Source: an uncultured cyanobacterium
GTDB lineage: Bacteria; Cyanobacteriota; Cyanobacteriia; Cyanobacteriales; Nostocaceae
NCBI GenBank assembly: GCA_903848645.1
Contig: CAINGU010000031.1
Location: 45,919 to 109,918 of the forward strand
Length of the DNA stretch: 64,000 bases
Direction of reading: 5' to 3'
Shown: piece after piece, positions 20,433 to 28,669 of the stretch
Layout: every line of letters starts with the position of its first letter
How positions within the stretch are numbered: position 1 is the first letter of the stretch
The notes under the pieces: generated by a model
What the model was told of the DNA's origin: nothing
Seen by the model: only the letters and a program-made list of their open reading frames with translations
The model's database searches: none
Translations under genes and position numbers: made by a program

Positions 20433-21665
20433 TTATGTCATTGGAATATCGTAAGCTTCTTTTACAATTCCTCTATTTAAATCCCAATCTAAAAACATTC
20501 CAAATTCTGTTCCGTGACGATTCTTTCTACTGATAATTTCCATCATATTATTATCAGGATCTTTATGAATTGCAATAGCCATATCTGCATCATACTCAAT
20601 CGCCTTAGACCATGCAACTTGATTTAGCATTGGTGGAGAATCGTGGTCAGAAGTTTCTTCTGCAGTTGCTGCAGTAATATCAATAATAGGAATATTATTT
20701 CTCATTGCAAGCATTTTAAACTCACGAGAAATATTCATATTACGCTCTGTAGGAGCTTTTGAATTATTAGTATCAGTAAAAAGTTGATGGTAATCTAAAA
20801 TTACAATATCTGGTTTGTGCTGATCAATTTTTGCCTGTACTGTAAGAGGAGTAACATTGCCAGAACCTTCGTTTGATACAAGGATAAATCCATTTTTATC
20901 AAGAAACTTCTTCTTTCCCCAATCGTCAAACTCTTTCATATCAATGCTTCCTCTTGCAAAATCTGAGGACTTAAATAATCCCGATCCAAGCATTGTATAG
21001 ATACGGTCACGCATATTTTCAGGAGTCATTTCTAAAGAAATAATCATAGGCTTAAAACCCTGCTCCCACGCTTTGCAGGCCAAATAAGACGAGAACCATG
21101 TCTTACCCTTACCAGGCCAGCCAATCATCACTATGAGGTGTCCTGGGGCCATTCCAGTAGGGTACGCGTAGTCAATAGCCTTAAAACCTGTTTTGATTCC
21201 TGGACTTCCGCCCATAATATCAGAACGATTTTTAACTGCTTCAAAATGCTTTTCTGCAGACTCATAATCTGTTAAATCAATATCTCTAACATTAGTTGTA
21301 AACTTGCCCAACTTGGTTAATTCAATTTGCATCTGATCAATAATTCTTGCAGATGCTTCTGTTTTTAGACTTGTTCCCGATTGAAGTAAAAGATTTCTCA
21401 AACGGCTCGCTAGGAAATCATTCTTTAATTGATCTACATAATAAGCAGTTTCTCCTTTTACTTTTTCAGGTTCAAAATCTTTAAACCTTTCAGTAAGAAC
21501 TGAGATATCTGGAACTGCTTTAAATTTAAGGTAATAAGATTTAAGTCCATCCCAAACATCTTTATGAGAAGTAAAAATTTCATCAATGTTGTCGGCAAGG
21601 ACTGTAGATATATCTTTATTATTGCAGATAGATGTAATTACTGCCGATTCTTTATTAATGCTCAT
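20433..21665 (-). CDS. dnaB: Replicative DNA helicase, DnaB/SF4
   Basis: A 410-residue ring helicase. An N-terminal helical domain (residues 1-135) is followed by the RecA-like motor: MIGWPGKGKTWFSSYLACKAWEQG (Walker A), then MIISLEMTPENMRDRIYTM, DIVILDYHQLF (Walker B), and MEIISRKNRHGTEFGMFLDWDL with the arginine finger region. It unwinds the fork ahead of the phage polymerase and should work with the primase downstream. Start: ATG at 21663-21665 with GAAAGAG, overlapping the upstream stop by 11 nt; a TTG 15 nt earlier is also open. Confidence 0.92.
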   Translation of the reverse strand: MSINKESAVITSICNNKDISTVLADNIDEIFTSHKDVWDGLKSYYLKFKAVPDISVLTERFKDFEPEKVKGETAYYVDQLKNDFLASRLRNLLLQSGTSLKTEASARIIDQMQIELTKLGKFTTNVRDIDLTDYESAEKHFEAVKNRSDIMGGSPGIKTGFKAIDYAYPTGMAPGHLIVMIGWPGKGKTWFSSYLACKAWEQGFKPMIISLEMTPENMRDRIYTMLGSGLFKSSDFARGSIDMKEFDDWGKKKFLDKNGFILVSNEGSGNVTPLTVQAKIDQHKPDIVILDYHQLFTDTNNSKAPTERNMNISREFKMLAMRNNIPIIDITAATAEETSDHDSPPMLNQVAWSKAIEYDADMAIAIHKDPDNNMMEIISRKNRHGTEFGMFLDWDLNRGIVKEAYDIPMT

Positions 21666-21987
21666 TATCTCTTTCTTCAACCATAGTTTTAGTTTTAGAC
21701 ATTATAATTTGTCTACGAGTTTTGTCTTCTTCTTTTGCCTGCAACTGTATATCTAATTTTTCAAAATTATAAAAAAACCAAGATATCGGATGCCCTTGTT
21801 TAGATACTGAAAAATAATATTCTAACAAAGTTTTTGCTCTATCATATCCTACACTATCAATAACATCTTGCATAGCCCACTTTTCACGATATCTATTTAC
21901 AACTGCAGTTTTCTTATAAACTTTTTTATAAAGGGCAGCATAAAGAGAAACTAGGCCGTAGGCAAGCTTTGCTTCATCTTTTGTCAT
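21655..21987 (-). CDS. Helicase-linked hypothetical protein, possible loader
   Basis: A 110-residue helical, basic protein: KDEAKLAYGLVSLYAALYKKVYKK, RYREKWAMQDVIDSVGYDRAKTLLEYYF, then HPISWFFYNFEKLDIQL. Helical proteins coded directly before a phage DnaB often act in its loading, but here only position and helicity support that. It overlaps dnaB by 11 nt and the next gene upstream by 4 nt. Confidence 0.55.
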   Translation of the reverse strand: MTKDEAKLAYGLVSLYAALYKKVYKKTAVVNRYREKWAMQDVIDSVGYDRAKTLLEYYFSVSKQGHPISWFFYNFEKLDIQLQAKEEDKTRRQIIMSKTKTMVEERDNEH

Positions 21988-22193
21988 TTTCTACCCTGTA
22001 AATCCTTTGCTAATTCTAATAATTTTTCTTCTAATTTTCCTTCAACAAATGAATATACTCTTTCAGTTGCTGAATCAATTGTTTCACCATCACGTTTAGT
22101 ATCTTCTACTGCAATACTAATCTTGAGGTTTTCATAGTTTCCTAAATTCCTAGTGTAGTCTAATCCTACACGAATCTTAGTCCCCTCCGTCAT
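21984..22193 (-). CDS. Hypothetical protein in replication operon
   Basis: A 69-residue protein of alternating strand pattern (KIRVGLDYTRNLGNYENLKISIAVED) and a C-terminal helix (VYSFVEGKLEEKLLELAKDL). The ATG at 22191-22193 has AAAAGGAAG upstream, so I prefer it over the ATG 18 nt earlier. It overlaps the neighbour upstream by 17 nt. Similar short alpha/beta proteins appear in actinophage replication operons; function unknown. Confidence 0.58.
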   Translation of the reverse strand: MTEGTKIRVGLDYTRNLGNYENLKISIAVEDTKRDGETIDSATERVYSFVEGKLEEKLLELAKDLQGRK

Positions 22194-22407
22194 GATTATC
22201 TTCCTTTTCATTCAATGTAAACCCTGGCTTAAACTTAGCGATAGAACTATCAGACAAGGTTTGATATACCATAAGAAGTCTATCGGCTACTGCTATCATA
22301 GCATCAATATCCTCTTTTTGTCCAGCTACCTCCATAACATACTCCATAACTTCTAGAGCACTGTCCAAAACTTTCAATGAATTCTTATTTTGTTTCTTAT
22401 TTACCAT
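22177..22407 (-). CDS. Small helical hypothetical protein
   Basis: A 76-residue protein starting NKKQNKNSLKVLDSALEVM and continuing AGQKEDIDAMIAVADRLLMVYQ, two long helices with an acidic tail ending DNHDGGD. It overlaps the HTH gene upstream by 7 nt and its neighbour downstream by 17 nt. Nothing further can be said. Confidence 0.55.
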   Translation of the reverse strand: MVNKKQNKNSLKVLDSALEVMEYVMEVAGQKEDIDAMIAVADRLLMVYQTLSDSSIAKFKPGFTLNEKEDNHDGGD

Positions 22408-22913
22408 TCAGGCTGTTTCCAAACTGGAACAAAATCTTCACCATTTTTAACATATAAAATATTCTCCTGTTTCATTTTTGCTTCTACCTCTGCCCTACTT
22501 GGCATATCCCCTGGAGTAATTGCCCCATCTTTTCTAGGTCTGCCCCTATGTACTGTTTTAAAAAAATTATGCATAGATCTGATATCATCTTCACTCCAAA
22601 AATATTTTCCTGGGGTTTTATTTCCATTAATTGAATATATCCTTTGGGGGTACTTTAAATCACCTCTACGCAAATGCATATTTATTGTATCGTGGTGTTT
22701 TCCTATTATTTGCTCTACTTCTTTCATTGAGTAAGCATGTTGCTTATTTTTATTAACATCTGTTAAATTATAAGCAACACGCTTTCCCAACTGGTAATCC
22801 CAAGCGATTAATAAGTCTTCTGCTCTGGAACGGCGTAATACTTTATGTATTTTTCCGTTTAAATAGAAATAGCGTAACCGTGTTGTAGTATTTCTTCGTG
22901 CTTTGCTACCCAT
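22401..22913 (-). CDS. DNA-binding protein with MerR-like HTH and AT-hook
   Basis: A 170-residue protein. YSMKEVEQIIGKHHDTINMH is a winged/MerR-type helix-turn-helix (near residue 70) that fits excisionase-like and replication-initiator proteins. It is followed by YSINGNKTPGKYFWSEDDIRSM, a wing, and then GRPRKDG, an AT-hook core. The N-terminus is basic. As the first DNA-binding gene of the replication operon it may recognise an origin or act as a regulator. The gene overlaps the zinc-ribbon gene upstream by 55 nt; its ribosome site is weak. Confidence 0.65.
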   Translation of the reverse strand: MGSKARRNTTTRLRYFYLNGKIHKVLRRSRAEDLLIAWDYQLGKRVAYNLTDVNKNKQHAYSMKEVEQIIGKHHDTINMHLRRGDLKYPQRIYSINGNKTPGKYFWSEDDIRSMHNFFKTVHRGRPRKDGAITPGDMPSRAEVEAKMKQENILYVKNGEDFVPVWKQPEW

Positions 22914-23044
22914 GATGCAAACCTATTATCTCTTCTAATCATCCATCTTTTCCCACACATGATACAGAAAAATTCAACTCGTAGGTTCTGGGAATAAACT
23001 CGGTCTACAAAAACTCTTCCTGTACATTTATCACACTTCATCAT
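22859..23044 (-). CDS. Zinc-ribbon protein (61 aa)
   Basis: A 61-residue protein with MMKCDKCTGRVFVDRVYS and VEFFCIMCGKRWMIRRDN, two Cys-x2-Cys knuckles of a rubredoxin-like ribbon. Similar small ribbons accompany phage replication genes. It overlaps the HTH gene by 55 nt. Confidence 0.65.
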   Translation of the reverse strand: MMKCDKCTGRVFVDRVYSQNLRVEFFCIMCGKRWMIRRDNRFASWVAKHEEILQHGYAISI

Positions 23045-23058
23045 AATTATTTTTTACT

Positions 23059-23400
23059 TTATGCTTGGCCTGTGGTACTAGGTGCTGCTGGGTCATTCTT
23101 TGCAACTTCTGCAGTAAGATCTTTTTCAACAGTTTTAGTAAGGTCTGTAGCTGCAGCATCAACGACTGCTGTATCTGCACTACTGAACTTTAGCTTCTTT
23201 AAAAGCTTATTTAATGCAGGAACTACATTTAGTTTAGCAAGTGCTGGCACTACCAAACCTGCAACTAATGACCACAATACTGTTTTGTAGTCGTGGTGTC
23301 CTGGAAGCTTTAATGTTGCAATCGTAATGGCTACTGCAGATCCTGCTGCACCCAAAAGATAATGCTCTACATATTGCTCTGGTGTTCTTTTTGTACTCAT
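23059..23400 (-). CDS. Putative holin
   Basis: A 113-residue protein. The ATG at 23398-23400 is chosen because AGGAGG precedes it; a longer frame extends into the metallophosphoesterase gene. Two hydrophobic stretches, VEHYLLGAAGSAVAITIATL and VLWSLVAGLVVPALAKL, are separated by a short polar loop, followed by a charged Ala/Asp/Lys-rich tail. This is the layout of small two-helix holins. Against it: the endolysin lies more than 25 kb away, so it may be another membrane protein. Confidence 0.5.
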   Translation of the reverse strand: MSTKRTPEQYVEHYLLGAAGSAVAITIATLKLPGHHDYKTVLWSLVAGLVVPALAKLNVVPALNKLLKKLKFSSADTAVVDAAATDLTKTVEKDLTAEVAKNDPAAPSTTGQA

Positions 23401-23414
23401 TTTTCCTCCTATTA

Positions 23415-24176
23415 TTATGCAGTAAATACTTTGCCGTCTACGACACAAGTATAATCCCGCGTTATTTGAATTAGTTGCATATGTGGATAATCGTTTACAA
23501 CGTGTGCAATCGCAAATCCTGCTTGCCAATTCTTTTGTATGGAATAATCCATTTTGTTCTCGTCACATAGGTGCCCAATTTCATATCCACGCAACTCTTG
23601 TCCCGTGATATTGTATGTTTGAAAATAAGCACCCATGCGGTGAGAATGTCCACGAACTAAGGATACTCCCCAGTTGTTTACGTCATTACGAACCGACTCT
23701 CCAGAGTTCTTGGAAATGGACTCGCCGTGATGCCCATACATATCACCAAAGCGTTTAACTGGGGGAGCGTTATACTCGTGCCAATTAATGCCATGCTTTT
23801 TATATTCGTATAGTGAGTCTGGTGTAATGAATTCTAGAAATGCTGGAGCTTTTTTTGCTAAGTAATCACCATGTCTTGTCCAGCCGTGATTCCCATCATG
23901 AAAATGTATATCTGTGTTAGAGCCAGTTATATCTCTTAAATCTTTTAAAAAATCCCTTGTCCCTGTAACTCCACCATCTGAAATTGGAATAGAAAATTCT
24001 GCAGGATACTCAGAAGACCAACGTGAAGTTGAATCTGCATCATCAATATCTCCAAGCAAATCTAAAGCATCTGGCTTAAACCATTTTACAACTTTAGTAA
24101 ATAGTTCAACTTTTCTTGGATCATGCTTTGGAAAATGAATATCCGAAGCCATAATCCATTTTAAATCATTAGTCAT
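23415..24176 (-). CDS. Calcineurin-like metallophosphoesterase
   Basis: A 253-residue enzyme with the full metal-site series: IMASDIHFPKHD (D-x-H), LDLLGDIDDADSTSRW (GD-x-x-D), HFHDGNHGWTRHGDYL (GNH), MYGHHGESI, and SLVRGHSHRMGAYF (GH-x-H). It may act on nucleotides, nucleic acids or phosphoproteins. Phage relatives occur near replication genes and have been suggested to process DNA ends or cyclic nucleotides. The gene is followed by the putative holin. Confidence 0.85.
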   Translation of the reverse strand: MTNDLKWIMASDIHFPKHDPRKVELFTKVVKWFKPDALDLLGDIDDADSTSRWSSEYPAEFSIPISDGGVTGTRDFLKDLRDITGSNTDIHFHDGNHGWTRHGDYLAKKAPAFLEFITPDSLYEYKKHGINWHEYNAPPVKRFGDMYGHHGESISKNSGESVRNDVNNWGVSLVRGHSHRMGAYFQTYNITGQELRGYEIGHLCDENKMDYSIQKNWQAGFAIAHVVNDYPHMQLIQITRDYTCVVDGKVFTA

Positions 24177-24208
24177 TTAATCCTTTTTCTAGGTTTAGTG
24201 CAGTGGTC

Positions 24209-24469
24209 TTACTCTTTGTGGGCTTTGTTGTGCTCTAGCCTTGAGCATATAAATAAATTAATCAATCTATTATCAGATTTATCTTTATTTATATGATGAA
24301 TGGTTTCCCAATCTTCTATTACTCTATTTAATTGTTTTTCTATTACTAATCTATGCTCGTAATACCAACCTTTAAAGTTTTTTGGATGTTCTGGAACTTT
24401 AATAAGAACATAACCTGCTCGGTTTATTTTCCTATCTCGCTTTGTCCAAGCTTTGATAGGATCGTACAT
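24209..24469 (-). CDS. HNH endonuclease (86 aa)
   Basis: An 86-residue protein: GYVLIKVPEHPKNFKGWYYEHRLV, then WETIHHINKDKSDNRLINLFIC with the HH...N of the HNH core, and SRLEHNKAHKE, with its final His. Length and order fit the HNH_3 free-standing homing endonucleases found in many phages. Its ATG overlaps the end of the 126-residue structural gene upstream as TAATG, suggesting insertion at a gene boundary. Confidence 0.82.
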   Translation of the reverse strand: MYDPIKAWTKRDRKINRAGYVLIKVPEHPKNFKGWYYEHRLVIEKQLNRVIEDWETIHHINKDKSDNRLINLFICSRLEHNKAHKE

Positions 24470-24849
24470 TACGCGATTCCGACAATAATATAATTAATAA
24501 CTGTTGCTGCAGGATCTGCTTTAAATGTTATAGTTTTATCATCTTGTTGAGATATCCAGCATCTAGAAGGTGTTGAGCTACTTGTATATGCAGTTGCGGA
24601 AACTGCTGTTACTTTTGTCATTCCCCCGACTGGTAAGGCAAGTTGTGCAGTTTTTACAGATGAACTTGCTGTAAGCTTTAATGTTCCGCCTACCGTAATA
24701 GTTGTTGTACCACCAGATTGTCCTGCTGCTACACCTAATTTTTGAGCAATATCATTAATAGTACCTTGTTGGCTATTAAGCACTGCAATAATTTGATTAA
24801 TAATGCTATAATCAATAATTAGATTATCTGAGGGTAATATTAAATTCAC
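24469..24849 (-). CDS. Small beta-rich protein, probable virion component
   Basis: A 126-residue protein with an N-terminal helix (YSIINQIIAVLNSQQGTINDI) and a long Ser/Thr/Val-rich strand region: GGTTTITVGGTLKLTASSSV, SATAYTSSSTPSRCWISQQDD, KTITFKADPAATVINYIIVG. The architecture suits a trimeric fibre-like domain with a coiled-coil stem. It is the last of the tail block, so a distal virion role is likely. Confidence 0.55.
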   Translation of the reverse strand: MNLILPSDNLIIDYSIINQIIAVLNSQQGTINDIAQKLGVAAGQSGGTTTITVGGTLKLTASSSVKTAQLALPVGGMTKVTAVSATAYTSSSTPSRCWISQQDDKTITFKADPAATVINYIIVGIA

Positions 24850-25241
24850 TCTAGGGGTTCTCCTTCTTCATGGATTTGGACTTCTTTTTGTCCTACCAAG
24901 ATTGCTTCTAAATTAAGCCATTCTAGTACGTCTGGATTTATAATGTGACGAATTTTTGAATCACTTACTAAATACATTTTACCATCAGATACATCTTTTA
25001 GCAAAGTTCCGTCTCTAAACCCCAATATTCCCGCCATAAGCAATTTAGATATTTTTTCTTCTGTAGTAGATATTATAGGAAGACCCCATGATGCTACTGC
25101 TTTTTCAGAAATAAATTTAAATTTTTTATTACCTTTAATATAAAAATGTCCTTTTTCGGTGCAGGCTATTAATCCCCCTGGAACTATTGGATTATGAACT
25201 TTTTGAATTTGTTCTTTTTGAAAGATCTTGAGAATATTCAT
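24846..25241 (-). CDS. Structural-block hypothetical protein with sandwich repeats
   Basis: A 131-residue protein with two related turns of strand pattern: PGGLIACTEKGHFYIKGNKKFKFISEKAVASWG and FRDGTLLKDVSDGKMYL followed by VSDSKIRHIINPDVLEWL. Each reads D/E-G-x-x-Y-x-x-x-x-x-K-x-R/F-x-I, a unit seen in fibre-like and cell-wall-binding phage proteins. It overlaps its neighbours by 4 and 50 nt. Function unknown. Confidence 0.52.
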   Translation of the reverse strand: MNILKIFQKEQIQKVHNPIVPGGLIACTEKGHFYIKGNKKFKFISEKAVASWGLPIISTTEEKISKLLMAGILGFRDGTLLKDVSDGKMYLVSDSKIRHIINPDVLEWLNLEAILVGQKEVQIHEEGEPLE

Positions 25242-25383
25242 CTAATGCTTTCTGTTTTTCTTCTATAAGTTGTGCCTGTTGTGTAAATTCTGCTCTTAGG
25301 TTTGCAAGCTGTACTTCGTAATTTGAAACAATTTCTCCGATACGTTGCTGCAGTGCAGTAATTATTAAATCTTTTTTATCCAT
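25192..25383 (-). CDS. Small coiled-coil protein
   Basis: A 63-residue helical protein: DLIITALQQRIGEIVSNYEVQLANLRAEF followed by EEKQKALDEYSQDLSKR, a heptad-like pattern suggesting a coiled coil. It overlaps its neighbour upstream by 8 nt and the next downstream by 50 nt. Probably a virion linker or chaperone. Confidence 0.52.
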   Translation of the reverse strand: MDKKDLIITALQQRIGEIVSNYEVQLANLRAEFTQQAQLIEEKQKALDEYSQDLSKRTNSKSS

Positions 25384-25594
25384 TGAGTGATGCTAACTCT
25401 GCTTCAAGTGCTGAAACTTGTGCTTTTGATTGCTCAATTTGGTTATTAATGTTTTTAATTGTGTCTTCGTTTGGAGAAGTTTTTGCATTTTCTTCAAGCA
25501 AACTTAATTCAAAATTATATAATGAAAATGCTGCATTTTTTAAATGTGAGTTAATTACATTTGTTTTTTCTTCTACTGTTAGTTCTATGGTCAT
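25376..25594 (-). CDS. Small coiled-coil protein
   Basis: A 72-residue helical protein: TNVINSHLKNAAFSLYNFELSLLEE, then IEQSKAQVSALEAELASLNG. Its heptad pattern and size resemble the 25622-25840 protein and it may be a paralogue. A ribosome site AGGAGG lies before the ATG. Confidence 0.52.
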   Translation of the reverse strand: MTIELTVEEKTNVINSHLKNAAFSLYNFELSLLEENAKTSPNEDTIKNINNQIEQSKAQVSALEAELASLNG

Positions 25595-25621
25595 TATTTC
25601 CTCCTATCTCATTATATCAGA

Positions 25622-25840
25622 TTAATTGTTTGCCGTCAATAAAGCAATTTGGGTGTTTAATAAATCTATTGAAGATTTAATGTCTTGGGAGGCTTGAGGA
25701 ATTGTCTCTTTAGTCATATTTTCCAGCAAATCCAAATTTATTCTATCATTCATAATATCATCAAAATGAGATAGAGTCAATTTATAAGCATTTATTTTGC
25801 CATTAATAATATCAATTTGTTCTTGTATAGTAAGCATCAA
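25622..25840 (-). CDS. Small helical protein, paralogue-like
   Basis: A 72-residue helical protein beginning MLTIQEQIDIINGKINAYK, very like the TIELTVEEKTNVINSHLKNA of the gene downstream. The I-x-x-x-N and NTQIALLTANN features recur, so the two may be a tandem duplication. Overlaps the FnIII gene by 4 nt. Confidence 0.52.
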   Translation of the reverse strand: MMLTIQEQIDIINGKINAYKLTLSHFDDIMNDRINLDLLENMTKETIPQASQDIKSSIDLLNTQIALLTANN

Positions 25841-27363
25841 TAGTAAAACCAGTTCGGGGTAGTTGATCCAGCACCACTACCATTAGAGTATGTTGTAGAA
25901 CTTGTTCCTGCAAAATTTGTACCATACGCCGACATATAATAATATCCATTTACTGATCCTGCCATTGATGATATATATAGCAATGAACTTGATCCAGAAA
26001 AAGAGCTACTTGTTACAAGGGAATATGAGCCAGTTCCGTACCCTGATGTTCCTGTTCCTGTTGCAGTTCTATATAAACTATAATAAACAGTAGTAGCTCC
26101 AGTTGATGATGGATCAATCCACCCTGCAAATGTGTGGGTAGAGTTTCCTGCACTCAACGTAAATGTAGGAGCAGAAGGTGCAGAATAATGTGTTACGGTT
26201 GCAGAACCAGATGTACCAAATGTTGAAATTGCATTAACTGAACAATAATAAGTTCCTGGTGCAGTTCCTGTTGTATTACCATATGCATTATAAGCAATAA
26301 TAGAATAAACATAGAATGTTGTTCCTGGGGTTAATCCAGTAAATGTAGTACTTGTTCCAGTTACTCCAGATTGTGTTCCTGCTGATGTAGAAATAGTATA
26401 GCTAGTTGCTCCAGAGGATGGATTCCAAGTAACTTGTGCTTGAGAACTTGGACTATAAGGAGTAACTGTGGCATATTGTGTTCCAGATGAAGAAAAAGAA
26501 AATGGAGATATTGATGTTGAATTAGGACTTGGTGAAGGTGATGCACTTCCACTGTTTGCACCAGTTAAAGAAACTGAATAAGAGCTTGCTCCACCTGATG
26601 GTGCAGACCAAGAAACAGAAAATGTGTTGTTTGCATTATCTGTAACTGTAACTGATGGTACAGAATTTGGCGCAAGTGTAGTATCTGTTGGAGTATTCCA
26701 AGTAAATGCTCCTGGTGATGCACCTAATGATGTACCACTAGTTGAATTACTTCCTGTTGATTCCGATCCATAAGATGTAGATATTGTTGCAGTAGCACTT
26801 GCTCCAGTTCCTAATCCAGATACTGTTACAGAAGAGCCAGATAAAGATATGGAGCCAGAAGAAACAGATGGAGACCAAGAATAATTAGAATTATAATTTG
26901 TTATTGTAAATGTATATCCGCCAGTTGTACTTGTTGTTCCTGAAAATGATGGTATTAATTGTGTTAATCCTGAAATAGCAGAACTCCAAGGATTTGATGA
27001 ACCAGTTACTCTTACCCAAAAATAATAAATTGTTCCTTGTGTAAGTCCAGAAGATGTGTAAGTTAATCCTGAAATTACTGATGATGTTGGAGTAGTTGAT
27101 GATGTTGGTGGAGTAGATGAAGTACTTATATAAACATCATATTGAATTCCTGAACCTGATGAAGACCATCCCCAAATGATAGAGGTAGAATTACTTGTAG
27201 TAGCATACATTCCTGTTGGTGCACCTGCGGACGAATAAAATTGTTTCCAATTTGTGCCATCACTAATATACCCAGATAAAACAGTTTTCCAAATTGATCC
27301 ATTAGATATTTGAATAGAAGATGGTGTAAGCCAGCTAGTTCCGTTAGATATTTGTAATTGCAT
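25837..27363 (-). CDS. Fibronectin type III-rich tail protein
   Basis: A 508-residue Ser/Thr/Gly-rich protein. A start unit ISNGTSWLTPSSIQISNGSIW is repeated (residues 4-40), then FnIII domains follow: WGWSSSGSGIQYDVYISTSS, LTQGTIYYFWVRVTG, SPSSQAQVTWNPSSGATSYTI and LTPGTTFYVYSIIAYN. FnIII and Ig-like units on phage tails aid weak binding to glycans on the host. It lies among tail genes, so a virion fibre is likely. Confidence 0.75.
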   Translation of the reverse strand: MQLQISNGTSWLTPSSIQISNGSIWKTVLSGYISDGTNWKQFYSSAGAPTGMYATTSNSTSIIWGWSSSGSGIQYDVYISTSSTPPTSSTTPTSSVISGLTYTSSGLTQGTIYYFWVRVTGSSNPWSSAISGLTQLIPSFSGTTSTTGGYTFTITNYNSNYSWSPSVSSGSISLSGSSVTVSGLGTGASATATISTSYGSESTGSNSTSGTSLGASPGAFTWNTPTDTTLAPNSVPSVTVTDNANNTFSVSWSAPSGGASSYSVSLTGANSGSASPSPSPNSTSISPFSFSSSGTQYATVTPYSPSSQAQVTWNPSSGATSYTISTSAGTQSGVTGTSTTFTGLTPGTTFYVYSIIAYNAYGNTTGTAPGTYYCSVNAISTFGTSGSATVTHYSAPSAPTFTLSAGNSTHTFAGWIDPSSTGATTVYYSLYRTATGTGTSGYGTGSYSLVTSSSFSGSSSLLYISSMAGSVNGYYYMSAYGTNFAGTSSTTYSNGSGAGSTTPNWFYY

Positions 27364-27364
27364 A

Positions 27365-28669
27365 TTAATAAACCAAAACTATTAGTCCATTATTTCCAGA
27401 TGCTGAATAAGTATTAGATCCAGATTGAGCTACTATATTTTTTGCAGTTACTGAATTATATTGAGTATAAGAAGGGTCTAATTGACTTTCTAGCTTAATC
27501 TTTCCAGTGCCTGCAGATATAGATACTCCAGAGGAGGAGCCTATGTATATAAAAGGAGCAGTCGAAAATGCACTTGGGTTTCCATAAAGATTTATTCCAA
27601 GCGTATCGAGATAAATTGCAGGATTTGATCCAGTAAGTGTATAGTCTGCTGTTGTACCAGCATTTATAGCAATTCCGTATTGACTACTACTTTCATAATA
27701 AGAGGTTATGTGTGCTACATTTTGTGTATTATAACTAAAATCAATAGAATTTGTTGATGAATTACCAGATATTTTTATACCATATCCAGAAGTATTAAAA
27801 TTACTTGTTTGAAATGTCGGCCCACTAATTAAAATTGAAGCAGCTAACGTCCCTGTTGTAATTGCTCCAGCATCAATATTTGCAATCACTAAGCCAGATA
27901 TTATTACAGAAGTCCACGAAGTTCCTCCTGCACCAGTCCATTGCGCTATAACTTTACCATTATTTATTCCTGATGTTCCGTATTGATACCAAATATCTCC
28001 AACTGTATTAGAAGTAGTTCCTGGGGTACTTGTAGAATAATGAACTGTATTTTTGCCACTTGCACTGCTTGCAGCAACATTGCCAATATATGTTCCTAAA
28101 TTTATTCCTGAATAAACAGATCCACTTACATCACCAGAAAAATATGCAGATCCTGTAGAAGTTATTCTAAACTGTGGAGCAGAAATAGATCCATTTGTTA
28201 AATCAATTAACATTCCTGCAACAGAATATTTTGGTTCTGTTGATGATAAACTTGCACTATAATTTGAACTTTGTATAGATGGAGAGGTTATTGTTCCTGA
28301 AAAAGTTGCTGCTCCAGTTTTAGCATTTAAAAAGAATTCTTGTGTTCCAGAACTCCAAGCACCTATCCCTGTTTGATTAATAATAATCCCAGTTCCGCCT
28401 GGATTGGTTGTTGTTAAATCAATTTGACCAATATTAGAAGGAAAAGTACCTGCAAATATTGAACCACCAGCTAATTGAATATCTGTTCCATAATTTGTTG
28501 TTTGTAAATTTGCTCCACTCCCAGACACGGAAGGAGTAGATATTTGTAAAGGTGGGGAATAATCAGATACATGGGTTGTACCATTTGCATCAGTGTATGT
28601 TGCAAATACTTTAATAATATAATTTTGGTTTGGTTGTAGACCAAGAACATCTATGCTTTGTGTTGTCAT
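27365..28669 (-). CDS. Tail tip/fibre protein with beta-helix-like C-terminus
   Basis: A 434-residue protein. The N-terminal unit (LGLQPNQNYIIKVFATYTDA) ends an FnIII-like domain. The body has the tail-tip series LNAKTGAATFSGTITSPS, GMLIDLTNGSISAPQFRIT and GSAYFSGDVSGSVYSGIN, a pattern well known from central fibre proteins that form intertwined trimers. An Ile/Ser/Gly-rich C-terminal part (SSSGVSISAGTGKIKLESQL) fits a trimeric beta-helix. Overlaps the upstream gene by 4 nt. Confidence 0.72.
   Translation of the reverse strand: MTTQSIDVLGLQPNQNYIIKVFATYTDANGTTHVSDYSPPLQISTPSVSGSGANLQTTNYGTDIQLAGGSIFAGTFPSNIGQIDLTTTNPGGTGIIINQTGIGAWSSGTQEFFLNAKTGAATFSGTITSPSIQSSNYSASLSSTEPKYSVAGMLIDLTNGSISAPQFRITSTGSAYFSGDVSGSVYSGINLGTYIGNVAASSASGKNTVHYSTSTPGTTSNTVGDIWYQYGTSGINNGKVIAQWTGAGGTSWTSVIISGLVIANIDAGAITTGTLAASILISGPTFQTSNFNTSGYGIKISGNSSTNSIDFSYNTQNVAHITSYYESSSQYGIAINAGTTADYTLTGSNPAIYLDTLGINLYGNPSAFSTAPFIYIGSSSGVSISAGTGKIKLESQLDPSYTQYNSVTAKNIVAQSGSNTYSASGNNGLIVLVY

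Noticed and set aside
22401..22913. Excisionase/lysogeny regulator
   Set aside because: The helix-turn-helix would allow it, but no integrase, attachment site or repressor is visible; kept as a DNA-binding protein.
23401..23529. N-terminal extension of the putative holin
   Set aside because: The extra 43 residues overlap the end of the metallophosphoesterase gene, and the AGGAGG site supports the ATG at 23398-23400.
25902..26093. Plus-strand ORF in the tail genes
   Set aside because: Shadow of the FnIII gene on the opposite strand; composition follows the minus-strand codons.
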